Shown piece by piece: positions 27,170 to 36,074 of a DNA stretch of 64,000 nt. The position numbers and the translations under genes are program-made. The notes beneath the pieces are model-generated. The model searched no databases. It had not been told where the DNA came from and worked only from the letters and a program-made list of their open reading frames with translations. The stretch is from Virgibacillus sp. AGTR (GTDB taxonomy: Bacteria; Bacillota; Bacilli; Bacillales; Amphibacillaceae). Numbering within the stretch: position 1 is the first letter of the stretch; each line of letters opens with the position of its first letter. The stretch spans positions 91,850 through 155,849 of the forward strand of contig NZ_JAJERH010000005.1 in NCBI RefSeq assembly GCF_016919725.2, read 5' to 3'.

Positions 27170-28294
27170 TTAATTTTTTGCTGCTTCCTGGATAATTGCT
27201 GTAACTAACTCTGTTACTTTAACCAAATCTTCTACTTTGATCCGTTCATTTGTTGTGTGGATTTCTTCATAACCAACAGCAAGATTGACAGTCGGGATTC
27301 CGTGACCTGCTATAACATTTGCATCACTACCCCCACCACTTTTTAGCAATTTACTTTCTCGACCAATGGCCTTGGCAGCATTACGTGCAACTTCAACTAC
27401 TAAATCGCCTTCCTGTTGTTTATATCCAGGATACATGACCTTAACCGATACTTCAGCGGTACCACCAAATTCTTTAGCAGTATTTTCAAAAGCATCCTTC
27501 ATTTTTTTAACTTGTACTTCCATTTTTTTCGGATCCAATGACCGGGCCTCAGCTAAGATCTCGACATGATCTACAACGATATTCGTTTGCTTACCGCCTT
27601 CAAATCGACCAATATTAGCTGTTGTTTCATCATCAATTCTTCCGAGTGGCATTTTAGCTATTGCCTTCGCAGCTAAGGTTATAGCTGACACTCCTTTTTC
27701 AGGAGCTACGCCAGCATGAGCTGTTTTTCCTTTAATTACGGCAAATACCTTTGCTTGGGTAGGTGCGGCTACAACGATATCACCTACATCTCCATTACTG
27801 TCTATTGCATAACCGTATTTTGCATGGAGCATGGATGGATCCAGTGCCTTCGCTCCTACTAAACCAGATTCTTCACCTACAGTTATTACAAATTGAACAT
27901 CACCATGCTCTAAATTATTTTCATTAACTGTACGGATAGTCTCTAGAATTGCGGCCAAACCCGCTTTATCGTCCGCACCTAAAATGGTGGTTCCATCCGA
28001 AATAATGTAACCATCTTTAATACTAGGGTTAATGGCTTTACCAGGAACTACAGTATCCATATGTGAGGTAAAGTAGATTGGGTCTACACTATCTTTGGTG
28101 CCTTTCCAATTACAAATTAAGTTACCAGCACCATGCCCTGTTGTTGATTTACTGGCATCCTCTATAACCTCTAATCCTAAATTAGAGAACTTCTCCTTTA
28201 ACACTTTTGCTATTTCTGTTTCTTGTCCTGTCTCAGAATCAATTTTAACTAGTTCAAAAAATTCTTCTAAAAGACGTTCTTCATTAATTAGCAA
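27170..28294 (-). CDS. yqjE: M20-family tripeptidase-like peptidase (YqjE)
   Basis: This is a zinc aminotripeptidase-like enzyme of the M20 family, close to PepT2/YqjE. The 374-residue protein has the metal and catalytic motifs FTSHMDTVVPG near residue 76, ILGADDKAGLA, the catalytic glutamates in TVGEESGLVGAKAL, IDSNGDVGDI, and a final metal histidine in GYEEIHTTNE. Peptide substrate and physiological role are not certain. It follows the carboxyltransferase gene by 22 bases, with the order mce-yqjD-yqjE as in B. subtilis, and ends at a strong terminator. Confidence 0.9.
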   Translation of the reverse strand: MLINEERLLEEFFELVKIDSETGQETEIAKVLKEKFSNLGLEVIEDASKSTTGHGAGNLICNWKGTKDSVDPIYFTSHMDTVVPGKAINPSIKDGYIISDGTTILGADDKAGLAAILETIRTVNENNLEHGDVQFVITVGEESGLVGAKALDPSMLHAKYGYAIDSNGDVGDIVVAAPTQAKVFAVIKGKTAHAGVAPEKGVSAITLAAKAIAKMPLGRIDDETTANIGRFEGGKQTNIVVDHVEILAEARSLDPKKMEVQVKKMKDAFENTAKEFGGTAEVSVKVMYPGYKQQEGDLVVEVARNAAKAIGRESKLLKSGGGSDANVIAGHGIPTVNLAVGYEEIHTTNERIKVEDLVKVTELVTAIIQEAAKN

Positions 28295-28316
28295 AACAAA
28301 TCCTCCTATACATCAA

Positions 28317-29867
28317 TTATAATGGGATATTACCGTGTTTCTTACTAGGACGATCCTCTGTTTTATTTTGGAGCATTTCCAAAGCTTCAATTAGCTTTAA
28401 TCTGGTGTCACGAGGATCAATAATATCATCCACCATTCCTAAACTAGCAGCCTCATAAGGATTTGCAAAACGTTGCAGATATGTACGTATTTTTTCTGCT
28501 TGTAACTGATCCGGATCATGACTCGTATCAACTTCGTTAGCAAACATAATAGGGACAGCTCCCTCGGCCCCCATAACAGCGATTTCTGCATTCGGCCATG
28601 CATAGACAATGTCTGCTCCAAGTGATTTACTATTTAATGCCACAAAGGCACCACCATATGCTTTTCGCAGAATCACTGTTACTTTTGGAACCGTTGCTTC
28701 TGCATATGCGTAAAGTAGCTTAGCGCCATGACGTATAATTCCATCATGTTCCTGTTTAATACCTGGGATAAATCCAGTAACGTCTTCTATGGTTACCAAG
28801 GCTATATCAAATGCATCACAAAAACGAATAAACCGAGCCGCTTTATCACTTGAATTGATATCTAATCCACCAGCTAAATACTTTGGTTGATTACAAATCA
28901 TCCCAACCGTTTGCCCATTAATTTTTGCAAATCCAACAACAATATTTTTAGCAAAATGTTGATGCACCTCAAAGAAACTACCTGAATCAACTATATTGTT
29001 TATTACTTTTTTTACATCATAAGGTGATCTGCTATCAAAAGGAACTATCTCTATTAAATCACTTCCATTGGATAATTCACAGTAATTTGCAATATCTTCT
29101 GCTTTTTCTTGATCAAAAGCAGGCAAATAATGAATTAATTGACGAACGGTTTCCAATGCTTCTTCTTCCGTATTTGTTTGAAAGTGAGCATTTCCACTCT
29201 GTTTATTGTGGATGGAAGCTCCCCCCAGTTCCTCTCCTGCTATTTGCTCTCCAGTAGCTTTCTCTATTACTTTCGGACCCGTAATAAACATTTGTGATGT
29301 TTGTTTAACCATTATAATGAAATCAGTAAGCGCTGGTGAATAAACTGCTCCACCTGCACTTGGTCCCATAATTACCGATATTTGAGGTATTAAACCAGAA
29401 TACTTAACATTTCTGTAAAAAACTTGACCATATCCATCTAAAGAAGATACACCTTCCTGTATACGAGCACCACCAGAATCAATTAATCCTACAATCGGAA
29501 TTCTATTTTTTGCAGCTAAGTCCATAACAGCAGTAATCTTCTTCGCGTGCATTTCTCCTAGTGCTCCACCATAAACGGTAAAATCTTGAGCAAATAGGTA
29601 AATAGATCTACCATTAACTTTTCCGTAGCCAGTTACGACACCCTCACCATTACTATCAACGGCTATGCTGTTACACGAAGAACAAACTCTCTGTTTCATG
29701 AAAGGATTTATTTCTACAAAAGATTGCTTATCTAGTAACACTTTAATTCTTTCCCTTGCTGTTAATTTCCCTTTTTCATGTTGTTTACGAATCCGCTCTT
29801 CTCCACCACCAAGCTTTATTTGCTTTCTCTTTTCATATAATTCCGTGATTTTATCATACATATCCAC
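28317..29867 (-). CDS. yqjD: Acyl-CoA (propionyl-CoA type) carboxylase carboxyltransferase subunit
   Basis: This subunit transfers carboxyl from biotin to an acyl-CoA, most like the beta subunit of propionyl- or methylmalonyl-related carboxylases. The protein is 516 residues from the chosen GTG. Both crotonase-like halves are visible: the N-terminal half with GGGEERIRKQHEKGKLTARE, GLIDSGGARIQEGVSSL and MGPSAGGAVYSPA, and the C-terminal half with GLDINSSDKAARFIRFCDAF, FIPGIKQEHDGIIRHG and LRKAYGGAFVA. I prefer the GTG at 29867; an in-frame ATG at 29888 overlaps the ribosome-binding site AGGAG and the end of the epimerase gene. No biotin carboxylase or biotin-carrier gene lies next to it. accB and accC are 28 kb away. 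Confidence 0.88.
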   Translation of the reverse strand: MDMYDKITELYEKRKQIKLGGGEERIRKQHEKGKLTARERIKVLLDKQSFVEINPFMKQRVCSSCNSIAVDSNGEGVVTGYGKVNGRSIYLFAQDFTVYGGALGEMHAKKITAVMDLAAKNRIPIVGLIDSGGARIQEGVSSLDGYGQVFYRNVKYSGLIPQISVIMGPSAGGAVYSPALTDFIIMVKQTSQMFITGPKVIEKATGEQIAGEELGGASIHNKQSGNAHFQTNTEEEALETVRQLIHYLPAFDQEKAEDIANYCELSNGSDLIEIVPFDSRSPYDVKKVINNIVDSGSFFEVHQHFAKNIVVGFAKINGQTVGMICNQPKYLAGGLDINSSDKAARFIRFCDAFDIALVTIEDVTGFIPGIKQEHDGIIRHGAKLLYAYAEATVPKVTVILRKAYGGAFVALNSKSLGADIVYAWPNAEIAVMGAEGAVPIMFANEVDTSHDPDQLQAEKIRTYLQRFANPYEAASLGMVDDIIDPRDTRLKLIEALEMLQNKTEDRPSKKHGNIPL

Positions 29868-29872
29868 GATGT

Positions 29873-30295
29873 TCACTTCTCCTGACATAATTCAAATAAT
29901 ACACCATTTGCTACACTTGGATGAAGAAATGCTATTTGTTGCCCATCAGCTCCTATTTGTATTTCTTCATCTATTGCCTGAATACCTTTCTGCTTCAAAA
30001 GGTCTACCCGTTGCTGGATATCGTCGACTGCTAGTGCAATATGGTGCAAGCCTTCTCCTCGTTTGTTAATAAATTCAGCTACTGTAGAAGTTGTGGTGAT
30101 TGGTTCGATTAATTCTAAATAAGCTTCTCCCACTTTTAAAAAGGCCACTCTAATGGATTGCGAATCGATTGTTTCCATTTGTGTCAACTTAAGACCTAAA
30201 CACATCATGTAAAAAGGCAAAGATTCCTCTATATTCTTAACTGCTATTCCAATATGCGTAATGTGATTGACAGCTTTCGTATCAGACGAATTCAT
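29873..30295 (-). CDS. mce: Methylmalonyl-CoA epimerase-like VOC protein
   Basis: The 140-residue protein belongs to the vicinal-oxygen-chelate fold and matches methylmalonyl-CoA epimerases. It has HITHIGIAVKNIEESLPFY near residue 11, YLELIEPITTTS, and HHIALAVDDIQQRVDLL near residue 82, with metal-binding histidines and glutamate in the expected places, and ends VANGVLFELCQ. It would convert (S)- to (R)-methylmalonyl-CoA on the way to succinyl-CoA. It sits directly before the carboxyltransferase gene, with the stop just ahead of that gene's start. No methylmalonyl-CoA mutase is in the window, so the pathway is incomplete here. Confidence 0.87.
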   Translation of the reverse strand: MNSSDTKAVNHITHIGIAVKNIEESLPFYMMCLGLKLTQMETIDSQSIRVAFLKVGEAYLELIEPITTTSTVAEFINKRGEGLHHIALAVDDIQQRVDLLKQKGIQAIDEEIQIGADGQQIAFLHPSVANGVLFELCQEK

Positions 30296-30317
30296 TTTCA
30301 GCCCCCTATTTGTATGT

Positions 30318-30560
30318 TTATATAAAGTGAAACTTCCATCCAGCTTTTACTAAAACAAATACGTACAAAGGCTTAAATCGCCACGTCCTGTGGCAACGCC
30401 TTTGTGACCTACTTCCATGTAGGCCCGAACCAATCGGACATTTACTGGCAGTCGTTTCCTCACTTATCATTAGTGATTTCATTTTATTGCTTGATGTGAG
30501 GGTTTTACGACAAGTTACATGTGAAATACATTCGTATGTTGATTCATCCATAAGCAATCA
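30318..30560. repeat. Structured intergenic element with strong hairpins
   Basis: ACAAAGGC (30365) pairs with GCCTTTGT (30398-30405), and inside it GCCAC pairs with GTGGC. A second hairpin CCTAC/GTAGG follows at about 30408-30424. The flank AAAGTGAAACTTCCATC recurs near 16761. A 79-codon minus-strand frame across it has no family resemblance and seems to be chance. Only one full copy is present in this window, so calling it a repeat family is partly recollection of similar elements in Bacillaceae. Bases 30561-30700 hold nothing evident. Confidence 0.5.
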
Positions 30561-30709
30561 CCTATACTAGCTTATTGATCATTTTCACGAGAAAGAACAT
30601 TGGAGCTGAAAAACGCTTAAATAGTGAGATAAATGTTTATTACCACTTGTCCAAAAGTAGTTTTCAAGGTAAAATAAACGTAGTATTTTAGGAGTGAAGG
30701 AGGATTTGT

Positions 30710-30817
30710 ATGTCCCAAAAATCAAAGCGTGCTCGAAGAACGAAAATTATTGTATATATTATGATAATTGCAATGCTCCTATCCACTTTGACAGCAGGTC
30801 TAGCATTGTTTATATAA
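30710..30817 (+). CDS. prli42: Prli42-like 35-residue membrane miniprotein
   Basis: A short gene encodes 35 residues: a basic N-terminus (MSQKSKRARRTKIIVYIM) followed by one membrane segment (IIAMLLSTLTAGLALFI). This resembles Prli42, the conserved Firmicutes miniprotein that anchors the stressosome to the membrane in Listeria and links it to the general stress response. A very strong ribosome-binding site AAGGAGG lies at good distance from the ATG. It stands alone on the plus strand between mce and the YqjA-like gene, with a repeat copy after it. The VYxMxIAMxLxTxxAG pattern supports the call, but it rests on recollection of the family pattern. The stressosome genes are not in this window. 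Confidence 0.8.
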   Translation: MSQKSKRARRTKIIVYIMIIAMLLSTLTAGLALFI

Positions 30818-30919
30818 GAATATTAACTATGGGATATCATTAAGAAGGACACTAGCTCATAATTTCCTGAACTTATACCGCTTACTAATGTTTGTCCATA
30901 ACGAATTACGTCATAAAAT

Positions 30920-31119
30920 GAACAAAAGCGCAAGCGCCCGAATAGAAACGTAGCGACTGGAGCGAGTCAGCGGAGTTAAAGGAATCACGGTGATTTTGCG
31001 AACCGCTGATGACTTAGATTAGGACGATTCGTGAAGTCGGCTAGATTCTGGGCGCTGGAGCTAGTCGCGGCTCAACGCGCTCATATTTATCTACACGGTT
31101 TTCCTAGACTATTAAAAAA
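30920..31119 (+). repeat. Dispersed ~200-nt intergenic repeat, copy C
   Basis: This copy starts GAACAAAAGCGCAAGCGCCC, shares GTAGCGACTGGAGCGAGTCA and the GATGACTTAGATTAGGACGA block, and ends TTTTCCTAGACTATTAAAAA. It lies between the convergent prli42 and YqjA-like genes and its end abuts the terminator of the latter. Confidence 0.8.
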
Positions 31120-31147
31120 GACTGTACCACACATGGGTCCAGTCTTT
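31112..31147 (-). terminator. Terminator of the YqjA-like gene
   Basis: AAAGACTG and CAGTCTTT form an 8-bp perfect stem with a 15-base loop. On the minus strand it is followed by TTTTTTAATAG. The 3' end of the gene overlaps the first stem base. Confidence 0.75.
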
Positions 31148-32126
31148 ATGCTTCTTTGCTTGTTCTTCTCTTAGGTCTAACATCACTTTCTTTAAACCTT
31201 TTTTTCAATAATAGATAGTCTTCAATATCATGTAATAATCGAAAAAGGTTTGCTCTCGTTTCAAATTCTTCTCTCGAACATGGAAGGTCCTCTCTATCGA
31301 AATCCTTTCGCAATTGCTCTAATTCCTCTAGGTAGATAATTGCTGTATTCCCAGGATGTACAGCTTTCGATAGCCCTTCAAAGAAGGAGGCAATTTTTTC
31401 CGTTATCGAGTCTTTTTTGGGCAATTTAGTTACAAGTGGAAGCATTCGCTGTAATAATTCAAATTGTCTTGATCGCATACGAAAATAATCACGATATGGG
31501 TGCTTATTGCGTAATATATGATTTTCTTTATCACGCTCTACTAAGTCCGCTGCTTCGACCAGTAGCTGTTCAATTCTTGTTATTTCATTTCCATCCCATA
31601 CAATATTCCTATTGCGTACATATAATGCGATTTCATATAGCACGGACTGAAAATTTTCTTCCAATTCTCGTTGCTTTTCTTTTAACTTTTTATCTAGGCT
31701 TGGCATATATAAGTTTAGTAATAATCCAGTTCCAATACCAATGATTATTAATAGAAATTGATCAACTAAGAAATCATAATCTAAATAATGTGCACCGTAT
31801 AAATTTAAAATAATAACTGAGCTTGTTGCAATACCCTGTGTAATATTTAAATACACCGTTATTGGGATAAAGATTGCTAGTAATAAGCCAACCACTGCTG
31901 GATGATAGCCTATATAATGAAAAAATAGAATGGACAGAATAGATGCAATAATACATGCTAAAAAGCGATTCCATGCACTTAAAAAAGATTGTTTTCGTGA
32001 TGGTTGGATACATAAAATGGTAAGAATACCAGCTGATACAAAATTTGTTACTCCTAATAATTGAGCTATCCAAATAGCAATAGGTGTTCCTATAGCTGTT
32101 TTAATAGTTCGATAGCCTATCTTCAC
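31146..32126 (-). CDS. yqjA: YqjA-like membrane protein (aromatic acid exporter family)
   Basis: The 326-residue protein has an N-terminal membrane domain with about five hydrophobic segments in residues 1-145 (IGTPIAIWIAQLLG, VVGLLLAIFIPITVYL, LLIIIGIGTGLLLNLYM). A soluble helical C-terminal domain of about 170 charged residues follows. This is the layout of the ArAE family, related by domain to aromatic acid exporters; transport of any substrate is inference. In B. subtilis yqjA is close to yqjC-yqjE, which supports the name. It is monocistronic here, bounded by its own terminator and that of brxB. Confidence 0.85.
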   Translation of the reverse strand: MKIGYRTIKTAIGTPIAIWIAQLLGVTNFVSAGILTILCIQPSRKQSFLSAWNRFLACIIASILSILFFHYIGYHPAVVGLLLAIFIPITVYLNITQGIATSSVIILNLYGAHYLDYDFLVDQFLLIIIGIGTGLLLNLYMPSLDKKLKEKQRELEENFQSVLYEIALYVRNRNIVWDGNEITRIEQLLVEAADLVERDKENHILRNKHPYRDYFRMRSRQFELLQRMLPLVTKLPKKDSITEKIASFFEGLSKAVHPGNTAIIYLEELEQLRKDFDREDLPCSREEFETRANLFRLLHDIEDYLLLKKRFKESDVRPKRRTSKEA

Positions 32127-32162
32127 GTTCCATTCTCCTTTACCGTTCCACTCAGGTTACCG

Positions 32163-32200
32163 GAAAAAAAGGCTGACCTACGATAACATAGAGACAGCCC
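32163..32200 (-). terminator. Terminator of brxB
   Basis: GGCTG and CAGCC form the base of a hairpin with further partial pairing (CTCTA with TAGGT). On the minus strand TTTTTTTCC follows. It lies downstream of the brxB stop. Confidence 0.7.
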
Positions 32201-32226
32201 TCATTTCATATCTAATCAAACAATTT

Positions 32227-32658
32227 TTAGACTTCTTCACAATGCTTATCAAATATCGTTTGAAGCTTACTTATGACATCCATAGCACTATGTCCTTCAA
32301 TATCATGTCGTTCTAACATGGTTACTATTTTACCATCTTTCAAAAAGGCAAATGAAGGTGAAGAAGGTGGATAACCTTCAAAATATTGTCTTGCTTTTTC
32401 TGTTGCTTCTTTATCTTGGCCAGCAAATACTGTCACTAATTGATCTGGGCGTTTATCATAATGTATGGAATTAGCAGCAGCTGGTCTTGCGATTCCACCA
32501 GCACATCCACATACTGAATTAACCATTACTAACGTTGTACCCTCTTTAGTAAGTGCTTGATCCACTTCTTCAGGTGTTGTTAGTTCTTGATAACCAGCCT
32601 CTCTAATATCCTTACGCGCAGCATCTACAACATCATTCATAAATATGTTAAAATCCAT
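32227..32658 (-). CDS. brxB: Bacilliredoxin BrxB (YqiW, UPF0403)
   Basis: Bacilliredoxins remove bacillithiol from S-bacillithiolated proteins after oxidative stress. The 143-residue protein has the thioredoxin-like fold and the family CGC active site (NSVCGCAGG, Cys50 and Cys52). Further conserved features are [17 protein letters not shown] and the C-terminal [14 protein letters not shown]. Length matches BrxA/BrxB; location next to bkdB is that of yqiW in B. subtilis. It follows bkdB by 108 bases with no clear terminator between, so some readthrough from the bkd operon is possible. Confidence 0.93.
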   Translation of the reverse strand: MDFNIFMNDVVDAARKDIREAGYQELTTPEEVDQALTKEGTTLVMVNSVCGCAGGIARPAAANSIHYDKRPDQLVTVFAGQDKEATEKARQYFEGYPPSSPSFAFLKDGKIVTMLERHDIEGHSAMDVISKLQTIFDKHCEEV

Positions 32659-32766
32659 TAAAAATCAAACCCCTCACTTGAAGTAACTTTTATACTATAG
32701 ATAGGATACCAGCATCAGTTTGATATTTCAATTAAATACGTTCTCCGAACAAGGAATTATATTGTT

Positions 32767-34038
32767 CTAATACACATTAATTGTATTTTCATTCATATTC
32801 TCTAAAATTTCTTTCACACGTGCGAGGAAGTTGCCGCAAACAAGACCATCCAATATACGATGATCTAAAGATAAGGATAAATTAACCATGTCACGAGCTG
32901 CAAACATATCATTAACGATCATTGGTCGCTTCACAATAGATTCAACCTGCAAAATTGCTGCCTGTGGATGATTGATAACGCCCATGGAGTGGATAGAACC
33001 AAAGGAACCAGTATTATTAACGGTAAATGTACCGCCCTTCATATCATCGCCAGTTAATTTGTTAGTTCTTGCCTTTATTGCTAGTTCATGAATTTGCTTA
33101 GCAATTCCTTTTATACTTTTATCGTCTGCATGATGAATCACAGGCACGAATAATTCTTCGTCTTTCGCTACCGCGATCGATAAATTAATATCCTTACGCT
33201 GAATAATCTTATCTTCTGCCCATGTACTATTTAGTTGTGGGAATTCTTTTAAGCTTTGAGCTACAGCTTTCACAAAAAATGCAAAAAATGTTAATCCGTA
33301 GCCTTCTTTTTGCTTGAACGAATCCTTTATTTTATTTCTGTATGTAACAAGATCTGTTACATCTACTTCAACAGTCATCCAAGCATGAGGAATTTCTTGT
33401 TTAGATCGAACCATATTTTGGGCGATCGCTTTACGCACTCCTGTAACTGGGATTTCGATATCACCTGTTTGCATAGTCGGCTGTGGTTTCGACGGAGATT
33501 CTTTTGCTTGTTTATTTTCAACAGTTGGTGTTACAGCTTTATTGTCATGTTCTGTAGGAGCTGGTATCTTACCAGAAGAAATTAGCTTTTCGATATCCTT
33601 TCTAGTAATTCTACCTGCTTTACCTGTGCCTTCTACCTGTTCAAGATCTATATTATTTTCTTGCGCCATTCGTAATACAGCTGGAGAATAACGTTTTTTC
33701 ATAGACTGATCTTTTGCATCATTAGAGCTGTCCATATCGGTTTGCTGCTTATTCTCCTTGCTCGGTTCTGAACCTTTTGCGGCACCAGCACTACTTGCTT
33801 CCGTATCGATATAACACATTAAATCTCCAACTGCAATGGTGTCCCCTTCTTGAGCAACTAATTCCTTAATTGTTCCAGTAAAGGAGGATGGCACTTCTGC
33901 ATTTACTTTATCTGTCATTACTTCAGCAATAGGATCATACTTATTCACTTTATCTCCAACATTAACGAGCCAAGAACTAATCGTCCCCTCTGTAACACTC
34001 TCACCCAATTGTGGCATATTAATTTTTTCTTTCGCCAT
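32767..34038 (-). CDS. bkdB: Branched-chain alpha-keto acid dehydrogenase E2 (lipoamide acyltransferase)
   Basis: BkdB is the core of the branched-chain keto acid dehydrogenase complex and transfers the branched acyl group from lipoamide to CoA. The 423-residue protein has one lipoyl domain (lysine in VMTDKVNAE near residue 44), a linker rich in Ser, Lys and Pro, and a peripheral-subunit-binding domain (SPAVLRMAQENNIDLEQV, then GRITRKDIEKLI). The catalytic domain carries SLSLDHRILDGLVCG near the C-terminus. It is the last gene of the operon. Start at 34038 follows GGAGG at normal distance. Confidence 0.96.
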   Translation of the reverse strand: MAKEKINMPQLGESVTEGTISSWLVNVGDKVNKYDPIAEVMTDKVNAEVPSSFTGTIKELVAQEGDTIAVGDLMCYIDTEASSAGAAKGSEPSKENKQQTDMDSSNDAKDQSMKKRYSPAVLRMAQENNIDLEQVEGTGKAGRITRKDIEKLISSGKIPAPTEHDNKAVTPTVENKQAKESPSKPQPTMQTGDIEIPVTGVRKAIAQNMVRSKQEIPHAWMTVEVDVTDLVTYRNKIKDSFKQKEGYGLTFFAFFVKAVAQSLKEFPQLNSTWAEDKIIQRKDINLSIAVAKDEELFVPVIHHADDKSIKGIAKQIHELAIKARTNKLTGDDMKGGTFTVNNTGSFGSIHSMGVINHPQAAILQVESIVKRPMIVNDMFAARDMVNLSLSLDHRILDGLVCGNFLARVKEILENMNENTINVY

Positions 34039-34058
34039 TTGTGGTCTACCTCCTTTAA

Positions 34059-35042
34059 TTAAAATTCTGCAAGTTCCCGCATTGCTTTTTCCACTTTGTC
34101 TGGATTAATCATAAAATATTTTTCCATTGTTGGCGCATATGGCATTGCTGGTACGTCCGGTCCAGCAAGTCGTTGAACTGGCGCATCCAAATCAAACAGG
34201 CAATTTTCTGCTATAATTGCTGCTACCTCACCGATAATACTACCTTCTTTATTATCCTCGGTTATAAGTAAAACCTTGCCTGTCTTTTTAGCAGCTTCAA
34301 TAATGGCTTCTTTATCCAGTGGGTATACTGTCCTTAAATCTAGAATATGAGCATCAATACCCTCTTCCGCTAGCTTTTCAGCCGCTTGAAGCGCAAAATG
34401 AACACATAACCCATACGTAATAATGGTAATATCTGAGCCTTCACGTTTCACATCAGCTTTACCAATCGGTAATACATAGTCATCCTCGGGTACTTCTCCT
34501 TTTAATAAACGATATGCACGTTTGTGTTCAAAGAACAATACTGGATCGTTATCACGAATAGAAGCCTTTAATAATCCTTTAGCATCATATGGTGTTGATG
34601 GCATCACTATTTTTAGCCCAGGCTGATTGGCAAATACCGATTCAACTGATTGGGAATGGTATAATGCTCCATGCACGCCGCCTCCATAGGGAGCACGAAT
34701 CGTCATTGGTACATTCCAATCATTATTTGAGCGATAGCGAATTTTAGCTGCCTCTGATATTATTTGGTTTACAGCTGGCATGATAAAATCAGCAAATTGC
34801 ATTTCAGCTACAGGCCTCATCCCGTAAATTGCAGCACCAATTCCAACACCTGCAATAGCAGATTCCGCTAATGGTGTATCTAAAACACGTTCCTCTCCAA
34901 ATTCTTCAAATAGTCCATCAGTAGCACGAAATACGCCACCTTTTTTACCTACATCTTCACCTAAAACAAATACATTTTCATCTCGTTTCATTTCTTCTTT
35001 CAAAGCAGTTGTTACTGCCTGGATATATGACATTACTGGCAT
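34059..35042 (-). CDS. bkdAB: Branched-chain alpha-keto acid dehydrogenase E1 beta subunit
   Basis: This is the beta subunit of the thiamine-diphosphate-dependent E1 that decarboxylates the keto acids of Leu, Ile and Val. The 327-residue protein has a transketolase-like pyrimidine-binding domain, with FVLGEDVGKKGGVFRAT near residue 25, DTPLAESAIAGVGIG, and PVAEMQFADFIMPA. The C-terminal domain includes ITYGLCVHFALQAAEKL and LDLRTVYPLDKEAI. It lies 20 bases before bkdB and 16 after bkdAA. The length fits family members such as PdhB and BkdAB; the operon settles the assignment. Confidence 0.96.
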   Translation of the reverse strand: MPVMSYIQAVTTALKEEMKRDENVFVLGEDVGKKGGVFRATDGLFEEFGEERVLDTPLAESAIAGVGIGAAIYGMRPVAEMQFADFIMPAVNQIISEAAKIRYRSNNDWNVPMTIRAPYGGGVHGALYHSQSVESVFANQPGLKIVMPSTPYDAKGLLKASIRDNDPVLFFEHKRAYRLLKGEVPEDDYVLPIGKADVKREGSDITIITYGLCVHFALQAAEKLAEEGIDAHILDLRTVYPLDKEAIIEAAKKTGKVLLITEDNKEGSIIGEVAAIIAENCLFDLDAPVQRLAGPDVPAMPYAPTMEKYFMINPDKVEKAMRELAEF

Positions 35043-35058
35043 GACAATTTCCCCCTTT

Positions 35059-36051
35059 CTACTCTTCGTACACGTATTTTAAAGCATCTTCGGCAGGCGC
35101 ATAGTCCGCATTCTCAGCATAATCTGTAGCCTCATTAACCTCCGCATTAATTGCATCATTTATTTGTTTTTCTACTTCCTCTGTTAATATGCCCTCATCT
35201 TTCAAATACTTAGCAAAGGTAATAACAGAATCTTTCTTTCTTGCTTCATCTACTTCTTCACTTTCACGATATAATCTATCATCATCATCACTTGAATGTG
35301 CAGTTAACCGATAGGACACCGCTTCAATTAACGTTGGACCTTCTCCAGCTAAAGCCCTGTCCCGTGCAGCTTTCACAGCCTCATAAACAGCAAGTGGATC
35401 ATTACCATCTACAGTATATCCAGGCATTCCATAGCCTTGTGCCCGGTCAGCTACATTTTTACTTGCGATTTGTTTTTCAATCGGAACCGAAATAGCATAT
35501 TTATTATTTTCTACCATTGTAATAACAGGTAAGTCGTGAACTCCTGCGAAATTTAAACCTTCATGGAAATCCCCCTGGTTAGATGAGCCTTCTCCTAGTG
35601 TAACAAATGAAACAATCGGTTCTTTTTTCATTTTAGCAGCAAGGGCTACGCCAACTGCATGGGGAAGTTGAGTCGTAACAGGAGACGAGCCTGTCAGAAT
35701 TCGATTTTTCTTCTGCCCAAAATGACCTGGCATTTGACGACCACCAGAATTGGGATCTTCAGCCTTGGCAAACCCAGATAGCATCAATTCCTTCGTTGTC
35801 ATCCCAAAGGCCAATACAACGCCCATATCACGATAATAAGGTGCAACATAATCACTTTTCCGATCTAATGCAAAAGAAGCCCCTACTTGTGCTGCCTCTT
35901 GTCCCTGACATGATATAACAAATGGGATTTTACCGGCTCGATTTAACAACCACATTCTTTCATCAATTTTCCTTGCTAAGAGCATTGTTTTATACATTTC
36001 TAATACCATTTCATCTGTAAGCCCTAAAGCTTTGTGGCGATTTTGTGCCAT
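35059..36051 (-). CDS. bkdAA: Branched-chain alpha-keto acid dehydrogenase E1 alpha subunit
   Basis: BkdAA forms with BkdAB the heterotetrameric E1. The 330-residue protein includes RKIDERMWLLNRAGKIPF near residue 27, GQEAAQVGASFAL, the thiamine-diphosphate motif beginning GEGSSNQGDFHEGLNFA near residue 155 and closing with ENNKYAIS, and the phosphorylation-loop-like RLTAHSSDDDDRLYR. The start may be the ATG at 36051 or the GTG three bases earlier (36054); both sit behind GGAGGG. It follows lpdV by about 20 bases in the bkd operon. Confidence 0.95.
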   Translation of the reverse strand: MAQNRHKALGLTDEMVLEMYKTMLLARKIDERMWLLNRAGKIPFVISCQGQEAAQVGASFALDRKSDYVAPYYRDMGVVLAFGMTTKELMLSGFAKAEDPNSGGRQMPGHFGQKKNRILTGSSPVTTQLPHAVGVALAAKMKKEPIVSFVTLGEGSSNQGDFHEGLNFAGVHDLPVITMVENNKYAISVPIEKQIASKNVADRAQGYGMPGYTVDGNDPLAVYEAVKAARDRALAGEGPTLIEAVSYRLTAHSSDDDDRLYRESEEVDEARKKDSVITFAKYLKDEGILTEEVEKQINDAINAEVNEATDYAENADYAPAEDALKYVYEE

Positions 36052-36074
36052 CACTTAGTCCCTCCTTTTATAAA

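Noticed and set aside
30318..30557. A 79-codon minus-strand ORF upstream of mce
   Set aside because: It runs through nested hairpins, has no recognisable family pattern and no good ribosome-binding site.
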